Shown one piece after another: positions 43,601 through 55,049 of a stretch of DNA of 64,000 bases. Source of the stretch: Diphasiastrum complanatum (lineage: Eukaryota; Streptophyta; Lycopodiopsida; Lycopodiales; Lycopodiaceae). The notes beneath the pieces are model-generated. The model was not told the DNA's origin, ran no database searches, and worked only from the letters and a program-made list of their open reading frames with translations. Location: NCBI GenBank assembly GCA_029204225.1, contig CM055092.1:74463746-74527745 (forward strand), in the 5' to 3' direction. How positions within the stretch are numbered: position 1 is the stretch's first letter; the number at the start of each line of letters is the position of its first letter. The translations under genes were made by a program, and so were the position numbers.

Positions 43601-46600
43601 TGGTTGCCACGTGTCGTGATCTAGGATGTGCGCTTGGCTTGGAGACTCCTACCTTGGAGGTATACAAGCGAGGAGGTCTCATTAACCATTCATTCTGTCT
43701 ACTTAGGAGAAGGTGGATGGGGAGCGCTTGTGACAGCCAGGATGTGAGCTAGCTTCGGGTCGGAGATGGCTGATGGCTCTAGGAGTGGTATGGGACGCTG
43801 TTAGGGTTGGGGGTCAGTCGGAGGTCGGGATGTTCGGTTCCTAGTGGGTAACCGGCACATGGCGGTTTGCGGTAAAGTAGGACGTAACACTAAGCCACCT
43901 GAAGTCATCGCTCACAAAGTAGTATACAAAATTTACTAGCTGTCTTCACTCAAGCAAGACCAACTTTAAGCATTCCAAGGATGAGCACTAAAGCTGATGG
44001 TAACAAAGCACTAACTGTAAGTGCAGTCAAGCAATGATTGAACAATTCTCACGAGTTTGAAGTTTGCTGAACTATCTTTTGTAGTTGCTTACCTTGCTTT
44101 GGTTAGATTAATATAATTTGTCTCCTGGTTGCATGGGAGTAAACTTTGAATTATTCTACATAAAATCATGCGTACTCTTGGAATGACTAGAAGGAAAAAG
44201 CACCATTGCATTCAGGAAATTGTTCCTCAAGGAATACGATTTAGATGCCCCCACTTGTAATGCCAATGCTATATCACTTTGAAAATAGTTACAAGTCTCA
44301 TGTAGTGGGAGTGAGCTTTTAACACTTGTGTATGACCTTATTGGTCTTTTGTTCTTGGAATTGAAATTTTCATCACTTGCCACGTTCCTTTGCTAGTGAA
44401 TATCGAATGTGAGATTGAAATGATATCTGGCATTGAGCAATGCTATAATCGTGAATGAAAATAAGGGAAATAGCCAAGAAAATTATCTTGGTATTTGAGT
44501 TTAACTTCTAGTAGTTAATCTCATCTCTTAAGTGCATTTTGTTGTTAATAGGGTGTCTTCATTTTTGGAAGAAAAAGAAATTATGTTTCAAGAATAGATC
44601 ATCTCCAAGAAGGAACGATCAAGTCAATCAAGAAGGAGATTCTATCGTTAGAGCAAGGTTGTTGAAGGTACTGTGTATCTGATCATCATTGAGAATTGTT
44701 GGAGGAATCGTTGCTTATTTACTCCGGTAGATTTCTAAAGTGAGATGTTTGAGGAGAGTGGATCATTGCTGGTGCTGCTCACAGGAGAGAGAACAAGCCA
44801 ATAGAGACTGTTTTACGTTATCCTGTGACAAGTCAACAATCTCATTCTGACATGGATGGCCACAGAAGGATTCTAATTTTTAAGGAAGTGTTTATTTACA
44901 TTGAAGAGTTGGAATGCCTTCATCACTGGCGGGAGATCAAGTCTCTTGCAAATTTCCCTCAATAAAAGCTAGAAATTATTGGAAAACCTTAGATTCAAGG
45001 GAAAACTTGGTGGCAGGATGTAGGCAAGCAGCAGGCTTTAGTTTGCTAGGCATACGTTGGTCAGAAATTTTGAGATGGTTGTAGTTTGAATTTCCCCTCA
45101 GAGCACATTTTTGAATTTGGGGTAGCATTTGTTGTAGGTTAATCAATCTTTCAGTATTGCGCATATTGGGTTAGCCATCTTATGTGTTGATTTCTTACTA
45201 TACTTTTCAGTTTCTTGGCAGTCAATGCTACAAGAAAGTTATTCAGGAGAACATTGATATGTTCTTAATTTTTGAAAATCCTCTTTCTGTTACAGGTCCG
45301 GGATTTTAGGCGCAGCGCTCCTGGCATTGTGAATGAGAATATGACAGCTTGCAGCGACTGGAGGCCAGTGGTGCACAAAGTCACACTTCGTCCCACAACA
45401 GAGAGCATTGTGAAAGACATTGCTGCCATGGCTGAGGACAATTGGACATACCAGGACTTTTTGGTGCTGCTTCCAAGCCCGCATGCTATTTGAAAGAGAT
45501 GTTTTCTGGATTCAGCTTCTTTATAATTAGTCTTGCCAGAGTATTATGAAGTAAGTGGGGAAAGCTGGACCATGTCAAAATCCAGCAAAATAATTCTGTG
45601 CAAGTTGCTTATTTTTGTGTGGTGCTGCAGGAAATTGAGGCTAGAATTTTGAACTCAGTGCAACCATCACTCTGTTTGGATCCCTCCCCTGATATTGCAA
45701 CACAAGCTTATGTATCCAACTACAATAAGGTCTGTCTTCATGCAATTTGCTTTCTTTGTGTGTCTATTTGATGGAATGTGCATCTGAGTCAAGTTTAAAT
45801 ATTTATTTGTCTCTGTACTCACGTATGCATTAGTCGTTCACACAGCTGAAGCTCAATTGTGTCCGTCCTGCAACTCGACGATATAGACTGAAGGGACCTG
45901 GGCTTGACAGAAAGATACGTTTAGCTGCTGCCAGGGCTCTCATGAAAGCAGATAATTTGGTAAAACGTAGACATTCTCTGCCAGACATGTTGGATGATAT
46001 GTGCCAAGATAATACAGGAGCAGACAGAAAAAATGACTCATATATCGAGAATAGCATTGCTGCTGAAGACCACTTAAACTATGCAGGACACGTTTTGGGC
46101 AGCTCAGTTGTTCAGGAACCTCTTAGAGCCGTCATATCTGGACAACCTCAAACGTTTGTATCACAAGCAACATCATATCACAATGAAGTTTCGGGTCCTG
46201 AAATTTTGCATGGTTTGCCGATCCCAGCTGGACAAATATCATCATCACTTGGAATAACCATTCCTACACCACCAGCGACATCCTCACTTTTGACGTCTAC
46301 GCCTGATTCTACTGGAGGTGCTGATGCGCGACCAATGGGCTTGTCAGGGCTTGGTAAACAAGATAGCAAAGATCTGTTGTCAACCAGGAAGTCAGAACCA
46401 AGAAAACTCAAGCCAGAACCAGATAAATCAGAGAAAGTTCAGCTGCAACAAACACTATTTCAGAGAGCTGAATCAAAAGGGCTGTGTACTGACAGAAACC
46501 AATTTGTGCTACAGTTCAAGCCTGAAAGTCAACAGTTGTTGCAACCATCACCTTCTCATAAAGAGAGAACGTCTGAAGAGCTAGCACAGGTAGAGATGAA

Positions 46601-49600
46601 AATGCCTTCTCACACAGAGCTGAACGAGATGTGCAATGTTAAATCTGAAGCTCAGGAGAATGACCGTTTTTACCACCAGCCAGATGACAATGAGAAGTAC
46701 CAACAAGAGGACAAAAGAACTGAAGTTGATCAATCACAACAAATGCCTCAACAGAACTTACAGCATTCATTTGGGAAGTTACAGCCAAGCTCTCAACAGT
46801 GGCAAAGTATTGGACTGCCATCACTTCAGCATGATCCTCGTTTTGAAAGACATGACTCAAAGGATGACAATCGTAAGAAAGATGAAGTTGCTCAAAAAAG
46901 AAAACTCATTCAAAACATAGTTCTGCCAAAGCCTGATAATCGATTGATGCAATTGCCAACAGCACTCAGATCTCCTCAAATCATGCAGCCTTCATCACCT
47001 TCAACAGCATTTGGTGCAGTTTCAACTAACTCTGGTGATTTGTCAGTAAGTGCATCAGTTGCGCTCTCTTCTCCGACAGGGTCAGTTACAATGAGAGACA
47101 AGTATCAATCTTCTCAAGTGATGCCGTTGACTTTAACAACAACAGGAATGTTGGATCAATCAATTCATATGTCACAGATGCAGCCTTCGAACATACATTT
47201 GTCACGAAGAAGAACCAATTCTCTTCCAAAAAGCGGGCCAGGATCTGCAGCAGCTATCTTGCCTTCAAATGCTTCAACTTCCATGCCTTCAGCTGTAGTG
47301 AATAGTCCATCAAATGGGACCACACCAACGACAGTAGGTGCGAAGGTCGAGCAAGGCTCAACTGGACAGGGACAAATCAAACAGCCTGTTGACGTCTTGA
47401 AGAGTTTAGTTTCTTGTATGCAAAGGTAATCTAATTGCGACCTGATGTTTATGGTAAAAAGCGTTGCTGCCTTAAGTAAGCTATCTGGTAACCTGAAACT
47501 TAATGCAAAGTTTATCTGTATACAAAAGGTGGATGCTCTAGAACAAAAAATATGTCCGTTGCAGGGGCTATTTTGAGATCAGAATCGCTCATGTAAATTG
47601 GTTACTGGTTTGGAAGCAGGCATGGAAAGCATATCAAAGAGCAGAAATCGGAAGACTTACCACCAGTCAATAAGACACGTCCTTCTTGGCAATTGTTGTC
47701 ACTTGCTCTTTCTGACACATCTGATGATTACAAAGAACTTAAGGGCCAAAGAAGCTTGGCTAATTCATTGGTTGGCGGAAATATCAATGCTCGTAAGACA
47801 CGGTTTTTGCAATTTACACGCACGGAACCTCTTTATCCAGGTAACCTGGTTATCGTGAAAAGTAGTAGCAAGCACTTTATGTCAAGTACGTATGGAAATT
47901 ATGTAGTATTTTCTATTCTGTTCAGACAGCTTTCCTTGAATTCAGGAAGTTGAATATCACGTTTCTGCAGGACCCAACTATTCTGTTATGTACCATCGAA
48001 CACGGTTGAGGTTGGTGCTCTGTGGACGGGGAAAAGATGCAATGGTTGAAGCAGTTATTCAGATTGGGGATGACCAAGATGACGAAGTTCCAAATACTGG
48101 TCCTCCTTACATTGTCCTCCCAGCACTCACAAATGCTGTAAGAGCTTGCGGCTTCCAAAATTGTTCTATTTCAAGTTGTTAAGAACAAAATAAAAGCGAG
48201 ACGTTCTTCTACTTAAGTTGTAATAAGAGGTCATTTTGAAAGGGTTACAGTGAGGTACATTTTACAGCTTTGTCTTCTTGTTATTATTACAAAGGGAACA
48301 TGTGAGGCAGTTCTATTGGACAAGAATCTCTCACATGCTTCCTTGTTGGACATTGTTCAGGAAGTTGCAGATCTCTTCGCAAAGCAATTTGCTATCTTGG
48401 TAACTTCCATTGCTTAAGTATTCTGTAAAGAGAGAGTATCTATCTGGGCAAGCTTCATCATTAACGTTTTGATCACTTATGCATGAAGAAACCATAACAT
48501 AGCAATCAACGTAATTTCAGTTCTGCTGCTCATGTTTTTTTGAATGCGCAGCTTCTAATACACAAATAATGTTTGTTAATCTCTTTGCGATTGAGACAGT
48601 TGGAAAGGGAAGGTTTTGAGTTGGTGGAAGATCAAGTGCAACCGTTTGCCCGTGGGAATACCATGAATACCGTAGCTTCAACACCGCATCAATTGCCTAC
48701 TGGGGGTCCATCATCATTGGGAGCTTCTCTTGCTCAACTCGGTTCTCCAAGAATGATGGTTAACCAAAACATGTCAACCATTTCGGACAATCTCATGTCT
48801 TCTTTGACTCAGATGCAACTTCCTTCGCCCAACGCTCTAGGTGGAGTTCGTTTGCCACCGCAAGGCATGCCCCAAAATCGTCAACTTTCTGTAAACTATC
48901 TGAATCAGACCGGAACACAAGGATCTTCAAAGCCTTTGCAACAACTTGATACAGGTACATCTCAACTGGCCGCTGTACAACAGCACCAACAGCTGCAAAG
49001 GCCATCTCAACTACTGGCAGCCAGTCAACTTGCGACTCAGTTGGGTGCCACAACTCATAATCCTGGACAGCAACTTCCACAGATGGCTATACCTGCAGAT
49101 CAGTTACAACAGTTTCAACTTCTGCAGAGACAAAGCTTGCTTCAGCGAAAGATGCTATTGCCAGGAGGGTTGGGAAACCTTCGAAATATGAATAACATGA
49201 GCAGTATGGGAATCCCAGTGAGTGGTGTGCAGGGTGGTATTGGTAACATGATAGGGGGTATAAATGGAATGAATAATGTTGCTGCTATGGCAGGGATGAA
49301 CAACATCGCAGCATCCATTGGGAGCATGTCCAATTTGGGGAATATAGGTCAGCTGTCAAATATGGGGGCAATTGGTCAAAATAGTGGTGTTGCTAATATG
49401 ATTAATCAGCAAATTCGCCCTGGCACAATGAATCAAGTTCAAGCAGCGGCAGCTTTGCAGTCAAAATCTAGAATGGCACCTGTTAAAATTCGTCCCTTGG
49501 GTACTGCTAGTCCCCCGGTCAGGAACAATGTCGAGAACATCTCAGCAATGACTGCTACAAATCAGGTGCATGTGTCGGGTGGGGTCAATATGATGAGTCC

Positions 49601-50036
49601 ATCTTTGGGCAGGGGTAATTTGATTCCCATGCAACGAGCAGCAGTACCAGGCATGGGGCCACCGAGAGTGCCTGCTGCCTCAAGTATTGCTGGGCAGGGC
49701 TACTATTCAAATTCACAGCAGCTGAATTCGCAGCAGCTTAATTCCCAACAGCTTAGTAATAATCAAATAAGTTCCCCACAGTTGAACACACATCATCTTA
49801 GTTCACAGCAGTTAAGCTCACAACAGATAAGCCCTCAATCATTAAGTGTTGGGGGACTGGGTTCATTGGTTGGTGGTCCCCAAAGTCCCCAGTTGAGCTC
49901 ACAGACGCTGGGATCAGTCGGATCTTTAACAAGTTCGCCGATGGATTTGCAGAATACAAATCGTGTTGGCTCATTAACTTCAGCAGCGGGGCAGGGCAGG
50001 ACACCTATTTCTCAGCCACAAACTGGCCAATCTTGA
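37660..50036 (+). CDS. PHL: SPT20-like / PHYTOCHROME-DEPENDENT LATE-FLOWERING-like protein, 12 exons
   Basis: Exons: 37660-37821, 39166-39298, 39459-39523, 39655-39732, 40136-40216, 45296-45463, 45631-45729, 45834-47425, 47620-47840, 47971-48137, 48295-48399, 48600-50036. All junctions are GT-AG, all phases join, and the total is 4308 bases for 1435 residues. The N-terminus (MVGVSFKIDKIGKRYVPK), an SPT20-like block over residues about 99-262 (ASFAVNLFQGGFSLGKP, YPYDRTSESFL, LNSVQPSLCLDPSP), and the 800-957 block (GGNINARKTRFLQF, YHRTRLRLVLC, VLPALTNA) match the plant family. The C-terminal third is Gln/Ser/Gly/Met-rich and disordered (LSSQQLSSQQI). Members are nuclear; Arabidopsis PHL promotes flowering with phyB and CONSTANS, and SPT20 is a SAGA subunit. 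An alternative donor at 39256 would shorten exon 2 by 42 bases in frame. Confidence 0.9.
40408..40862 (+). repeat. 5' LTR of intronic chromovirus, 455 bp
   Basis: Begins TGTTAGGGACCC, ends GACGTAACA. A TATA-like GGTATACAAGG lies at about 40560-40570. It is longer than the 3' LTR because the latter lacks an internal segment. Confidence 0.9.
40865..40877 (+). other. primer-binding site, initiator tRNA-Met type
   Basis: TGGTATCAGAGCC begins two bases after the 5' LTR. Confidence 0.9.
41441..42001 (+). pseudogene. gag of intronic chromovirus
   Basis: From the ATG at 41441 the reading is MDPSPST, then a TAG, then TSILDSD...LLSAINNLQQQIVDMQ, and from 41639 a 120-residue open stretch with the retrotransposon gag core (VMSWIDRWKSQFPMHD, LAIMYLRSKAFTWWQDL, WEDFCKAFKAVF). 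Stops and loss of the zinc knuckle show it is dead. The copy at 51962-52490 is closely similar. Confidence 0.8.
42050..43490 (+). pseudogene. RNase H, integrase and chromodomain remnants of intronic chromovirus
   Basis: After an internal deletion, RNase H end sequence (LRGHKARWLEMLQEF) leads to an integrase with multiple stops. Recognisable parts are ETPERKWESISMDFVVGLP, NDIVSDQDSKFIGKFW, ESDGQSERMNQSMEDM and, after 43381, a chromodomain-like VTEYLVRWKGSSEDED that defines the chromovirus branch. In intact elements this domain steers integration to particular chromatin. Confidence 0.75.
43507..43889 (+). repeat. 3' LTR of intronic chromovirus, 383 bp
   Basis: Begins TGTTAGGGACCC directly after a polypurine tract, ends GACGTAACA. 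It lacks a block of roughly 80 bases that is present in the 5' LTR after GGTCGGA. Visible point differences from the 5' LTR (several in the first 90 bases) show the insertion is not very recent. Confidence 0.9.
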
Positions 50037-50572
50037 TTGCTGAAGCTGTGAGTTCTGGAGAACCTAAATGCTCTTCTTTTGGCTTCATTCTTTCTGCAAC
50101 AGTTATATTTCTATTTTGATAGCATTTTTGGGCTCCTACCAGAAACTTAAACTTTTCCAGCTTTTGGAACTGTTAGAAATTAATGTTTATTTTGTAACCC
50201 TCATGTTTCTAGGGCGTGCGTGCGTGCTATTTTAGGGGCCTATACTTTTCTTAGGTTAGTCAAAATCATATGCATGTAGTAGAGCTCTGAAGATTTACAA
50301 TTAGGCTCAGATTTTGACTTAGTAACTAATTGGGACTTTTACCTAATATAGACACTAGTTTTAAGAATTTGCTTTCAGCATAGCCTTTAGCTTAAGATAG
50401 ATCTAGGAATATTGTACAAGGAGGATCAGCACCCACCTCAAGTTAATCTATAGGAAGCTTCATCATAGAATCTAAGATATATTGTTTTGCTCAATCAATT
50501 CTTGATTGAATGTGTGAGTGCTAATATGATTGCTACACTCCTATCTAACAAATTTAGCCATAATTCCAATAT
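50037..50572 (+). other. 3' UTR of SPT20/PHL-like gene, then LTR-like sequence
   Basis: The first 150-200 bases after the stop form the likely 3' UTR (GTTTATTTTGTAACCC). The remainder leads to an initiator-Met primer site and is probably the end of an LTR whose left edge was not resolved. Confidence 0.4.
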
Positions 50573-50584
50573 GGTATCAGAGCA
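50573..50584 (+). other. primer-binding site of an LTR retrotransposon remnant
   Basis: TGGTATCAGAGC, the initiator tRNA-Met type used by copia and chromoviruses. Downstream to 50940 are repeated GATCGCTGGGAGATCAC phrases and no coding domain, so only the 5' end of the element is left. Confidence 0.65.
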
Positions 50585-50941
50585 TACTTTGCTGATTGTG
50601 TAGTTCTGCTGAAGAAGGTTCGGCTGCTGCTGAGGGATGGCTGTTGGAATTAGATTTGTATCAGCTGCTCGCTGGAATGGCTACAAATTTGGTTACTGAA
50701 ATTGGTCGCTACAGATAAGCAGATTGGATCGCTGGGAGATCACCTATGCAGGTCAGGTCGCTGGGAGATCACAACTCATGTCTGCAGGTCAGATTGCTGA
50801 AGAAAATTCAGGACAGGGAGCGCTGCTACAAAAGGATAGCTACTGAGTTAGCAGATCACTGAAGAAGTTTCAGGACACGGAGTGCTTGATCGCTTGAAAT
50901 TCGTGAGCTTGGTCTGCTCACTGATCTGCCAGGTTATAGAT

Positions 50942-51303
50942 TGGTAGGGACCCAACTCCCTTGGGTCCCAAACCCAACTTGAAGCTGAACGTCAACTGGG
51001 CCCGTTGACTTGACCAATGACTGGCCTGTTAACCATTCATTCTATCTACCTAGGAGAAGGTGGATGGTGGGCGCTTGTGCACAGCCAGGATGAGTGCTAG
51101 CCTGAGGTAGGAGATGGCAGATGGTCTTGGTAGTGTCATGGGACGCTGTCAGGGTTGGAGGTCGGATCTCGCTTGTCACAGGTCACGGGCCAGGGCACGG
51201 AAGGTGGATTTGGATTGGATCCTATGGCGGGGTGGATCGTGTGACGTTTGGTTCCTTGTGGGTAACCGACACCTGGCGGTTTGCGCGGAAAGAGGTTGTA
51301 ACA
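50942..51303 (+). repeat. 5' LTR of second chromovirus copy, 362 bp
   Basis: Starts TGGTAGGGACCC (first bases mutated from TGTTAGGG) and ends TTGTAACA. It lacks a block after CCAATGACTGG that the intronic 5' LTR has (containing CACGTGTCGTGAT), but keeps the block missing from the intronic 3' LTR. Confidence 0.85.
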
Positions 51304-51305
51304 TT

Positions 51306-51318
51306 TGGTATCAGAGCC
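51306..51318 (+). other. primer-binding site, initiator tRNA-Met type
   Basis: TGGTATCAGAGCC two bases after the LTR end. Confidence 0.9.
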
Positions 51319-51961
51319 ACCGCATTTTTTAGGCAGGTTTGCTCAATCCGTAAGCGGCAAACAATAAGTGTTACATTTTTTTTAATCCTGATCTCGTCGC
51401 ATCAAGCCCGGATTCAGCTTTTGTTTGATTTTCCTTAGTTTCTCAGTTTTTGAATTTTGGCAAAAAAAAAAACGAGGGTGGTTTTTTGTAGCTGCGCACA
51501 GGGGCTGCCTCGCGGGCGGCACTGCCGTGTGGGCAGGTGGTGTGCGAGGGGCGCACAGGTAGGTGGTCCGCAGGCTGCCAACCATCCAGCGACGGTGGGG
51601 GGGTCAGCGGCGCGCGTGTGCTGTGCCTACAGCTGTGGGTTTGTGCACCTGCGTGGCGGGACGGGCTGCTTAGGTGGCTCAAGAACAATCTGCCACCTCA
51701 CCAAACTGCCTATGTGGAGCCCTTGCTGGCCAAGAAACAGGCTAGGTGGCATCCCTTTGAAGTTGGTTTCATGTGAGTGGTGGAGTGCTACCTATTATCA
51801 CATCTCTCTCTTGGCTGAGTACAAATCCTGGTGGCAGCTATGGACAATACCACTTTGGATGTGTCTAGCTTGCAAGTTTGAGGGTGTGAAACTTCTTTTT
51901 CTTTTGTTATACTTGTATTCGTCTTCTTTTCCTCTTGCCTATCCTCCTTCATAGCTGAATT

Positions 51962-52488
51962 ATGGATCCTAGCCCTTCCACACTGCTTGTCTCCTTGTGT
52001 GGAGGCTAAGGCCCCTACCTCTATCTTGGATTCCGATACTTTGCTGTCGGCTATCAACAATCTATAGCAATAGATTGTCGATATGCAGGCAAGACACGCA
52101 AAGGATCAGCAGGAAATTGGAATTGAGGGGGCTAATGCAGTCCAGGCAACTACTGCACTAGCCCTTGTTTACTCCTAAAATTTTATGGGGGAAAAGAAAG
52201 ACAGAGCCCTTGAAGTGGTCACTTTGTGGATTGATCGATGGAACTTGCACTTTTCCATGCACGATTCTTCCGACGAGAACAAGGTCAACCTGGCTATCAT
52301 GTACTTGTGAGGTCAAGCTTTAACCTGGTGGCAAGGCTTGAGGGGTAAGCCTAAAGCACCCAGCACCCAGGATGTGGGAAGATTTTTGTAAGGCCTTCAA
52401 GGCGGCCTTCCTTCCTATCTTGGATGACTTTGACTTTTATCGACAATATGCGACGATACAGATGGGGAACCGGTCCCTTGATTAGTAC
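51962..52488 (+). pseudogene. gag of second chromovirus copy
   Basis: From the ATG at 51962 (MDPSPST) the wording follows the intronic gag (LLSAINNL, DMQARHAKDQQE, LWIDRWNLHFSMHDSSDENKV, ALTWWQGLRGKPKAP), with stops and a small duplication near 52357. The frame is interrupted by a DNA transposon at 52489 and resumes after 53191. Confidence 0.8.
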
Positions 52489-53183
52489 CATAGATGCACT
52501 GCGTTTCTGAAATGCGTTTCAGAATCGCGTTCAGAAATGCGTTTCTGAAATTTTAAAAAAAATTCCAGAAACGTTTTTTTTATATATATATATATATTTT
52601 GGTTTTTTTATGGGCAATATGGGTATCAGATGAAAGCTCTAATCAAGAGCATAATTACTGTGTAGTTTGTCGACTGTTTCGGGTGCATGATGGTCGAGTT
52701 CAGGTGCATTAATCCATGTTGGGTTCTGTCAAGGATAAAAATTCAAAACTAACCTCTAGCCTGTCTGTTACGATCACAGATGGTCCCAGTAAGTGTGTTT
52801 TTGCTCAGGGAGTTGGAAGGCCAAGTCATGAAAAGGCCTTACCGTCGGGCCTGCCGTTGGGGGGCCTTACCCCGGACCCTGCCGTTGGGGGGCGTTGCCC
52901 CCCAAACCCCCCACCGGGGGGCTACCGCCCCCTGGACCCCCCGTTTCTCGGGGGAACCCCGTGAGCATTTATTGAAAACCAGAGCAAATAACAACCAAAT
53001 AGCTATTGAAAATAAGATTTGTTTGTGCCCCATCTACTGCGCTTCTGAGAGGCAAAACGTTGGTTTGACCATTGATCCCCTAAAAAAATTTCAGCCATAA
53101 GCTATTTTTCCAATTTTTTTTTTTTTTTTTGCGATTTTGGGAGGAGAAACGCGTTTTTTGAAATGCGATTCTGTGCAACTATG
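52489..53183. mobile_element. nonautonomous hAT-like DNA transposon, 695 bp, with 8-bp target duplication
   Basis: Identical 8-bp repeats ATTAGTAC at 52481-52488 and 53184-53191 flank the element, which interrupts the gag of the chromovirus. Terminal inverted repeats are CATAGATGCAC at the left and CATAGTTGCAC (reverse complement of the right end). The left subterminal zone repeats TGCGTTTC/AGAAATGCG, and the right one has CGCGTTTTTTGAAATGCG. The middle holds a GC-rich block (52840-52970) of GGGGGG and CCCCCC runs. An 8-bp duplication and short TIRs with CA.. ends are the hAT hallmarks. There is no transposase. Confidence 0.88.
52840..52970. repeat. G/C-run block inside the hAT-like element
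   Basis: Repeated units of CCTTACC/GGACCCTGCCGTTGGGGGGC, then runs of six C and six G. Strong self-complementarity and G4-forming potential on both strands. Confidence 0.7.
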
Positions 53184-53191
53184 ATTAGTAC

Positions 53192-53980
53192 TTGCAAGAA
53201 TTTTGAGAGGTATATTCTCGTTTTGCCACTAGAATAGATCCTCTTTTAGTGAAATTGCATTTTATTCTCGTATATACGATGATACTCATATAGTGGCTAG
53301 GCCTGAGACTGGGTTCAACCAAAAGTAAAGGCTAGGAAACCGTTCTTTTCAAAGAAAGGAAAAGACAAGGCAAAGGAAGCACCTTCGGGTCCCAGTAAAT
53401 CAAAGAAAGATCTATTATGGACCAGGAGACCTTTCCTAAAGCCATTAGCGACAATCTATGCTTTAATTGCATGGAACTAGAAAAGGAGGCAAGCCAAAGG
53501 GGCTTCTTATAAGACACTAGTTAACTCTAGCATATCTAGTATTGATCTTTCCTTTGCTAGCAATTTTGTGTGTGAGCATTGTTGTTTTAACATGGTAGTT
53601 TTTGGTCCTCACGGCCTCATTCGAATGAAGGGGGTTGTTGGTGGCCAAGTCGTAAATAGTTTTATTTGATGATGGTTCTACACACAATTTTATTAACTCT
53701 AGTTTGTTGCAGAAGCTAAAGGTGGAAACAGAGCAAAGTGACCAACGCTATGTTGTGAAGCTGGCAACGGGAGCAGAAAGCCAAGTATGGGACCGTATAC
53801 CTCATCTATTGATTTAAATACAAGCCTATAAGGATAACTTAGACTTTCATATCATGAATCTAGATACAGTAGTTGTGATACTTGGTAAGAAGTGATTCTA
53901 TGAGAAGAATGAGTCGCTAAAGAAAAACTATGTAAACTCACATTTTGTTGTTCTTGCGTAACGGCTCACTCATTGAATTG
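53192..53980 (+). pseudogene. gag end and aspartic protease, second chromovirus copy
   Basis: Past the insertion, gag continues with a damaged zinc-knuckle remnant (LCFNCMELEKE, only the CxxC pair left). Near 53670-53780 the protease reads DDGSTHNFINSSLLQKLKV and VVKLATGAESQ. The D(D/S)GST/HNFI loop is the retropepsin active site of chromoviruses. Stops interrupt both sides. Confidence 0.65.
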
Positions 53981-53981
53981 A

Positions 53982-55040
53982 ATGAATATGGATGTTTCTT
54001 CTCCTTATATGCTTTTTGCTTTAGAAACGGTTGAATGCATGAATATTGTGGATTGTGATTCACACATGTGTGGGTTGAAGGATTTCACTTATCATGAGAA
54101 ATGCAATTTACAAAGTTATAACATGCAACTTGCCTTAATGTCTAACAACCTAAAAGAAGGAAATTTGACGAAAGGTGAAATCTTTAGGAGACTTAGACAA
54201 GAATTTAATGACGTTTTCCCATAACAGCTTCCTGAGGGTCTTCTCCTCTCTAGGGGAGTTGACCATGGTATTAAATTCCTTCTTGGTAGCTCGCCTGTTT
54301 CTTTGTATCTCTATAGGATGAATACTACCGAAGAGGACGAAGTTTGTAGGCAACTACAAAACTACCTTAAGATGGGCCATGTAAGGCCTAGTAAGGGGAG
54401 CCCCAGTTATTTTAGTTGGTAAAAAAGACGGAGGTACTTGTCTGTGTGTAGACTTTAAAAAATTAAATAAATTAATAATAAAACCTCAAATGGATGAACT
54501 GGTTGGTCGATTGCATGGTGCCTTGGAGGAGCATCTCAGGACTGTCTTAATGTTACTTAGACAGGAGAAGCTCTTTGCCAAGGGGTCCAAATGAGTTTTC
54601 TTTCAGAAGAGATTGATCTTGGTCACGTTATTTCGGACCATGGGTTGGAAATTGACCCAAATAAAGTCCGTCAGATTCGTGAATGGCCAATTCCTCAAAC
54701 CGTTCGGGAGGTTAAGTCCTTTTTGGGCTTCACGGGGTTTTTTCATAGATTTATCGTGGGATATGCGATAATAGCATTGCCCTTGACAAATGTCCTCAAA
54801 GGGGCAAAAAGAACCAGCTGACACAGTAAATACAGTCTTCCAGTTACATGGATTGAAGAGATGAATCAAAGTTTTGAGAACCTCAAATATGGTGTATCTA
54901 CAACGCCTATTTTACACATAGTGGATCCTAACAAGCCGTGTGTGCTTGAAACAGATGCCAGTGACTATGCTAAAGGTGCAGTCCTATATCAGGATGGTAG
55001 GTTGGTTGCTTTTGAAAGCAAAAAGTCCCTTATATACACA
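53982..55040 (+). pseudogene. reverse transcriptase and RNase H, second chromovirus copy
   Basis: Fragments in several frames: FRRLRQEFNDVFP, HGIKFLLG-like, VGKKDGGTCLCVDFKKLN, then 54591-54821 with LGHVISDHGLEIDPNKVRQIREWPIP and SFLGFTGFFHRFI, and 54861-55030 with PILHIVDPNKPCVLETDASDYAKGAVLYQDGRLVAF, the RNase H start with TDAS. The YxDD segment is missing, so the RT is deleted as well as mutated. Confidence 0.75.
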
Positions 55041-55049
55041 AACTCAATC

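Larger units (their letters stand above)
40408..43889 (+). mobile_element. LTR retrotransposon (chromovirus, internally deleted) in intron 5 of the SPT20/PHL-like gene
   Basis: The element is flanked by an exact 5-bp target duplication CTAAG (40403-40407 and 43890-43894). It starts TGTTAGGG and ends GTAACA. It carries a 5' LTR, initiator-Met primer site (40865-40877), gag, remnants of RNase H, integrase and a chromodomain, a polypurine tract (43494-43506) and a 3' LTR. At 3482 bp it is far shorter than an autonomous chromovirus; protease and most of RT are deleted. It lies in the same orientation as the host gene. Related sequence recurs at 50942-55040. Confidence 0.92.
50942..55040 (+). mobile_element. 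chromovirus LTR retrotransposon, second copy, degenerate and nested
   Basis: Order: LTR (50942-51303), primer site (51306-51318), leader, gag (51962-52490), a hAT-like insertion (52489-53183), gag end, protease (near 53670-53800), RT (54230-54820) and RNase H (54860-55030). Same family as the intronic element. Stops are frequent throughout. The element ends at about 55040, where − strand integrase sequence begins; no 3' LTR is seen. Confidence 0.85.

Noticed and set aside
51457-51954. A 165-codon open frame with Cys/Gly-rich sequence
   Set aside because: It lies in the leader of the second chromovirus copy, shows no domain, and is not preserved in the intronic copy.
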